A stretch of DNA of 7,748 nucleotides, taken from NCBI GenBank assembly GCA_005877705.1, contig VBNY01000065.1, positions 1 to 7,748 of the forward strand, given 5' to 3'. The translations under genes and the position numbers were made by a program. Under the pieces are notes generated by a model. The model was not told the DNA's origin, did no database searches, and saw only the letters and a list, made by a program, of their open reading frames with translations. Below, one piece after another: positions 5,369 through 7,748 of the stretch. Position 1 is the stretch's first letter. Each line of letters opens with the position of its first letter. Source of the stretch: Gammaproteobacteria bacterium (GTDB taxonomy: Bacteria > Pseudomonadota > Gammaproteobacteria > Steroidobacterales > Steroidobacteraceae).

Positions 5369-6694
5369 CTAGCCTCCCGACGGCGATTTATGCCCGCGGC
5401 GCGCCAGCGCCTCGGCAATCTTCAATTCGAAGCCGCGCGGGACGGGTCGGTAGTATCGCCGATCCGGCATCTCATCCGGCAGATAGCGCTCGCCGGCGGC
5501 GAACGCGTCCGGCTCATCATGCGCGTAGCGGTAACCGCGCCCGTATCCCAGGTTCTTCATCAGGCGGGTCGGCGCGTTGCGCAGGCGCAGTGGCACGTCC
5601 AACGTGCCGAATTGCTCGACATCCGCCGCGGCCTCGCCCATTGCCACGTAGACAGCGTTGCTCTTCGGCGCACAGGCCAGGTACACGACGGCTGTTGCGA
5701 TGGCCAGCTCACCCTCCGGGCTGCCGAGCCGATCGTAGGCGTCCCACGCATCGAGCGTCAGCGCAAACGCGCGCGGATCGGCAAGCCCGATATCCTCCAC
5801 CGCCATGCGCACCACGCGCCGCGCGACATATAGAGGATCGCAGCCGCCATCGAGCATGCGGCAGAGCCAGTACAGAGCGGCGTCGGGATCGCTGCCGCGC
5901 ACCGCCTTGTGCAAGGCGGAGATCTGCTCATAGAACTGGTCGCCGCCCTTGTCAAAGCGCCGGTGCCCACCGCTTGCCACCTCCTGTGCGATCGCGACGC
6001 TCAGGGTGCGCGAGGCGCCGGAGGCTTGCACGAGTCCGGCACCGAGCTCCAGCATGTTGAGCGCGCGACGGGCATCACCGTCGGCAGCGCGGGCGATGAG
6101 CTCGAGAGCCTCGGGTTCCGCGCTCAAGTGCTCCGACCCCAGACCGCGCTCTTCGTCCGCCAGAGCGCTTCCCAACAATGAGCGGATGTCCTCCACCGAC
6201 AGCGCGCGCAGCACATAGACGCGTGCCCGCGACAGCAGCGGGCTCACGACCTCGAAGGACGGATTTTCGGTCGTCGCGCCTACAAAAGTGAGCGTGCCAT
6301 CCTCGAGGTACGGCAGAAACGTGTCCTGCTGCGCCTTGTTGAAGCGGTGCACTTCATCGAGGAACAGCAGTGTTGGCTTGCCGCTCATCTCGCGGGCCGC
6401 GCGCGCCGCCTCGACCGCCGAGCGAATGTCCTTGACGCCGGCCATCACGGCGGACAGCGCGATGAACTGGGCATCGGATCGTTGCGCGATGAGCCGCGCG
6501 AGGGTTGTCTTGCCGGTGCCGGGAGGTCCCCACAGGATCAGCGAATGCAGCTGACCGGCCTCGATGCTGACGCGCAGCGGCTTGCCTGGACCGAGCACAT
6601 GCTGCTGGCCCACGAACTCGTCCAGCGACCGCGGCCGCATGCGGTCCGCGAGCGGCCGCAACGGGTCACGGGTGTTGGGATCATTGGGTTTCAC
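5369..6694 (-). CDS. rarA: Replication-associated recombination protein RarA (MgsA), AAA+ ATPase
   Basis: RarA is a cytoplasmic AAA+ clamp-loader-like ATPase acting at stalled replication forks; homologues are bacterial RarA/MgsA, yeast Mgs1 and human WRNIP1. The 441-residue length is close to E. coli RarA (about 447). Visible in order: the N-terminal R-P-L-A-D-R-M-R-P and F-V-G-Q-Q-H motifs, Walker A GPPGTGKT (residues 56-63), Walker B LLFLDE (109-114), sensor 1 GATTEN (139-144), the arginine-finger region SPLLSRAR (151-158), sensor 2 GDARRALNML (206-215), and the C-terminal tetramerisation region with QFYEQISALHKAVRGSDPDA and the helix around VRMAVEDIGLADP. The start is GTG at 6694, four bases after the lolA stop; it places the PLADRMRP motif at nearly the same residue number as in E. 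coli. No strong Shine-Dalgarno is seen, so coupling to lolA is likely. The final codons hold the serS ribosome site. All key residues are present. Confidence 0.96.
   Translation of the reverse strand: MKPNDPNTRDPLRPLADRMRPRSLDEFVGQQHVLGPGKPLRVSIEAGQLHSLILWGPPGTGKTTLARLIAQRSDAQFIALSAVMAGVKDIRSAVEAARAAREMSGKPTLLFLDEVHRFNKAQQDTFLPYLEDGTLTFVGATTENPSFEVVSPLLSRARVYVLRALSVEDIRSLLGSALADEERGLGSEHLSAEPEALELIARAADGDARRALNMLELGAGLVQASGASRTLSVAIAQEVASGGHRRFDKGGDQFYEQISALHKAVRGSDPDAALYWLCRMLDGGCDPLYVARRVVRMAVEDIGLADPRAFALTLDAWDAYDRLGSPEGELAIATAVVYLACAPKSNAVYVAMGEAAADVEQFGTLDVPLRLRNAPTRLMKNLGYGRGYRYAHDEPDAFAAGERYLPDEMPDRRYYRPVPRGFELKIAEALARRGHKSPSGG
5373..5378 (-). promoter_or_regulatory. Ribosome binding site of serS inside the rarA end
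   Basis: On the minus strand GGGAGG covers the last codons of rarA, ends just before its TAG stop (5369-5371), and lies 8 nt ahead of the ATG at 5364. It fixes the serS start at MIDPKLL rather than the longer in-frame start at 5418, which would add 18 residues lying inside rarA. Confidence 0.75.
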
Positions 6695-6698
6695 GCCG

Positions 6699-7376
6699 TC
6701 ATTGTCCGGGCGTCCCGATCACGTCTGTGCCCGGCGGGGGCGTAAAGCTCAGCTCCTGGGCAGCGACCGGTCCGTTGCGCTCGACTCGCTCGAACACGAT
6801 GGTCGCCGTTTGAGCGAGCTTGTCCTCGAGGATCATCTGCTTCAGCTCCCGGCCGGCGAAGCCGAACAGCGCCCGGCGAAAATCCGCGTCGGCGCCGCGC
6901 GGCTCGACCAGAACCCAGTCGAGCCCGGCGCGCTGGCCGGCCGGCGTCAGCGTGAAGTTCCTGCGAACATCGACCGTGCCGGACAGCAGCATGGCTGGCG
7001 TCGCCGACAGCGCGGCATCGACCGGCTTCACCGTCACCTGATCGAGGTCACGGTCCAGGAACCAGAGATTGCGCCCGTCGGACACCATGAGCTGGCCGGC
7101 TCGCGCCTGCGCGCCGCGGCCGGCAGTTTCGGGGTGGATCTCCCAGCTGAATTTGCCCGGTCGCGAGACGATCAGCGTGCCCGTGGCGCGATCGATCTCG
7201 CGGCCGTTGGCATCGGTGAGCGTCTGCAGGAACGTCGCGCGCAGCGTGCGCAGATCCTCGAGATAGGCGTCGAGCGGCGAAGGACTAGTGAGCGCCTGGG
7301 CCACGGGCGCGAGCATCAGCGGCACCGCAACCGCCACACCCAGCAGCACGGCGATGCCACCTGAGACTTTCGCCAT
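6699..7376 (-). CDS. lolA: Outer-membrane lipoprotein carrier protein LolA
   Basis: LolA is the periplasmic chaperone that takes mature lipoproteins from the LolCDE transporter and hands them to LolB at the outer membrane. The protein is 225 residues, normal for the family. It starts with a Sec signal peptide (basic MAKVSGG, hydrophobic residues 8-26, likely cleavage after A-Q-A near residue 28). The mature part carries LolA hallmarks: an early L-x-x-L-R-T-L-x-A-x-F-x-Q segment, the P-G-K-F-S-W-E strand motif, then LMVSDGRNLWFLDRDLDQVT and a Pro-Ala-Leu-Leu-Ser-Gly-like stretch (TPAMLLSG). It begins 7 nt after the ftsK stop and ends in TGA four bases before rarA, so it sits in a coupled operon. 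The gene appears intact. The signal peptide also implies a diderm cell. Confidence 0.95.
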   Translation of the reverse strand: MAKVSGGIAVLLGVAVAVPLMLAPVAQALTSPSPLDAYLEDLRTLRATFLQTLTDANGREIDRATGTLIVSRPGKFSWEIHPETAGRGAQARAGQLMVSDGRNLWFLDRDLDQVTVKPVDAALSATPAMLLSGTVDVRRNFTLTPAGQRAGLDWVLVEPRGADADFRRALFGFAGRELKQMILEDKLAQTATIVFERVERNGPVAAQELSFTPPPGTDVIGTPGQ

Positions 7377-7383
7377 GGCCAAG

Positions 7384-7748
7384 TCATTCCTCCGGCGGAC
7401 CGGGAGCAAGCACCTCGCGCGCGCCGTTCGACTGCAGCGGGCCCACGAGCCCGGCGAGCTCCATCGCCTCGAGCAAGCGCGCGGCACGGTTGTAACCGAT
7501 CTTCAGACGCCGCTGCACGTACGAGATCGAGGGCTTGCGCTCCGTCGTGACGATCCTCACGGCCTCGTCGTACAGGGGGTCCCGCTCGGCATCGTCGGCC
7601 GCGCCGCCGCCCTCGCCTTCCTCGCCCGCCAGTCCCGGAATCGGCGCTTTCGGTCCCGACAGCACTTCCTCGACGTAGTCCGGCGGCACCTGGGATTTCA
7701 ACGCCTGCACGACGCGATGCACTTCCTGGTCCGACACGAACGCGCCGT
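7384..7748 (-). CDS. ftsK: DNA translocase FtsK, C-terminal gamma domain (partial, 5' end outside window)
   Basis: This is the last ~120 residues of FtsK, the septum-anchored ATPase that pumps chromosome ends apart at division and activates XerCD at dif. The gene enters from the right edge: upstream of the GTG at 7737 the frame stays open and reads G-A-F-V-S-D-Q-E-V-H-R, the usual FtsK motif just after the motor domain, so 7737 is not a real start. A variable acidic/glycine linker follows (around GEEGEGGGAADDAERD). The winged-helix gamma domain comes next, with the family signature SYVQRRLKIGYNRAA and then LLEAMELAGLVGP; this domain reads the polar KOPS sequences. The gene ends in TGA at 7384-7386, and its final codons supply the ribosome site of lolA. 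Motor and membrane domains are not in view. The assignment is firm from the motif and from the lolA-rarA-serS neighbours. Confidence 0.96.
   Translation of the reverse strand, partial: GAFVSDQEVHRVVQALKSQVPPDYVEEVLSGPKAPIPGLAGEEGEGGGAADDAERDPLYDEAVRIVTTERKPSISYVQRRLKIGYNRAARLLEAMELAGLVGPLQSNGAREVLAPGPPEE
7387..7393 (-). promoter_or_regulatory. Ribosome binding site of lolA inside the ftsK end
   Basis: Read on the minus strand, GGAGGAA lies over the last two codons of ftsK plus one base, immediately before its TGA stop and about 10-12 nt ahead of the ATG at 7376. It supports ATG 7376 as the lolA start rather than the upstream in-frame start at 7487, which would lie inside ftsK and add 37 residues ahead of an obvious signal peptide. 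It implies translational coupling. Confidence 0.7.

Noticed and set aside
4906..6060. Plus-strand open frame of 384 codons opposite serS and rarA
   Set aside because: It spans two unrelated genes on the opposite strand and turns into an Arg/Pro/Ala-rich low-complexity translation; no start context or motif supports it.

Overview
The window is one compact, GC-rich (roughly 65% by eye) bacterial segment in which every recognisable gene lies on the minus strand, so genes read from high to low coordinates. The order ftsK end – lolA – rarA – serS is a conserved core neighbourhood of Gammaproteobacteria. Together with the high GC and the presence of an isoquinoline-oxidoreductase-like enzyme, it suggests a high-GC gammaproteobacterium of the Xanthomonadales/Nevskiales/Steroidobacter kind; this is inference, and no marker here fixes a genus.

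Core block (7748 to 4095). The C-terminal gamma domain of the DNA translocase FtsK enters from the right edge. It is followed by lolA (periplasmic lipoprotein carrier), rarA (replication-associated AAA+ recombination factor) and serS (seryl-tRNA synthetase). Spacing is very tight: the lolA and serS ribosome sites lie inside the ends of the preceding genes, and rarA starts with GTG four bases after the lolA stop. This is a translationally coupled operon. serS is broken as given: about 80 nt encoding a conserved stretch between the tRNA-binding arm and the catalytic core are missing, which also shifts the frame.

Accessory block (4089 to 1). After a 43-nt gap comes an IclR-family regulator, a GabP/AAT-type amino-acid permease, and the large molybdopterin subunit of an isoquinoline 1-oxidoreductase/xanthine dehydrogenase-type enzyme with a Tat signal, which runs off the left edge. 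The gap holds a plausible promoter whose spacer contains a perfect 8-bp-arm palindrome, placed where the IclR protein could repress its own transcription. The likely logic is regulation, uptake and periplasmic hydroxylation of a nitrogen-containing (possibly N-heterocyclic) compound; the substrate cannot be read from the sequence.

The most unusual signals are structural. Two otherwise well-preserved genes (serS and the iorB-like gene) each lack about 70-80 nt of conserved coding sequence with a frame change. A third event of similar size, a 77-bp offset between two near-identical 24-bp repeats, has rewritten the C-terminus of the permease. Either these are assembly or sequence artefacts or this lineage has suffered several short indels. 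I saw no RNA genes, CRISPR, insertion sequences or integrases, and no gene-free stretch longer than about 55 bases.
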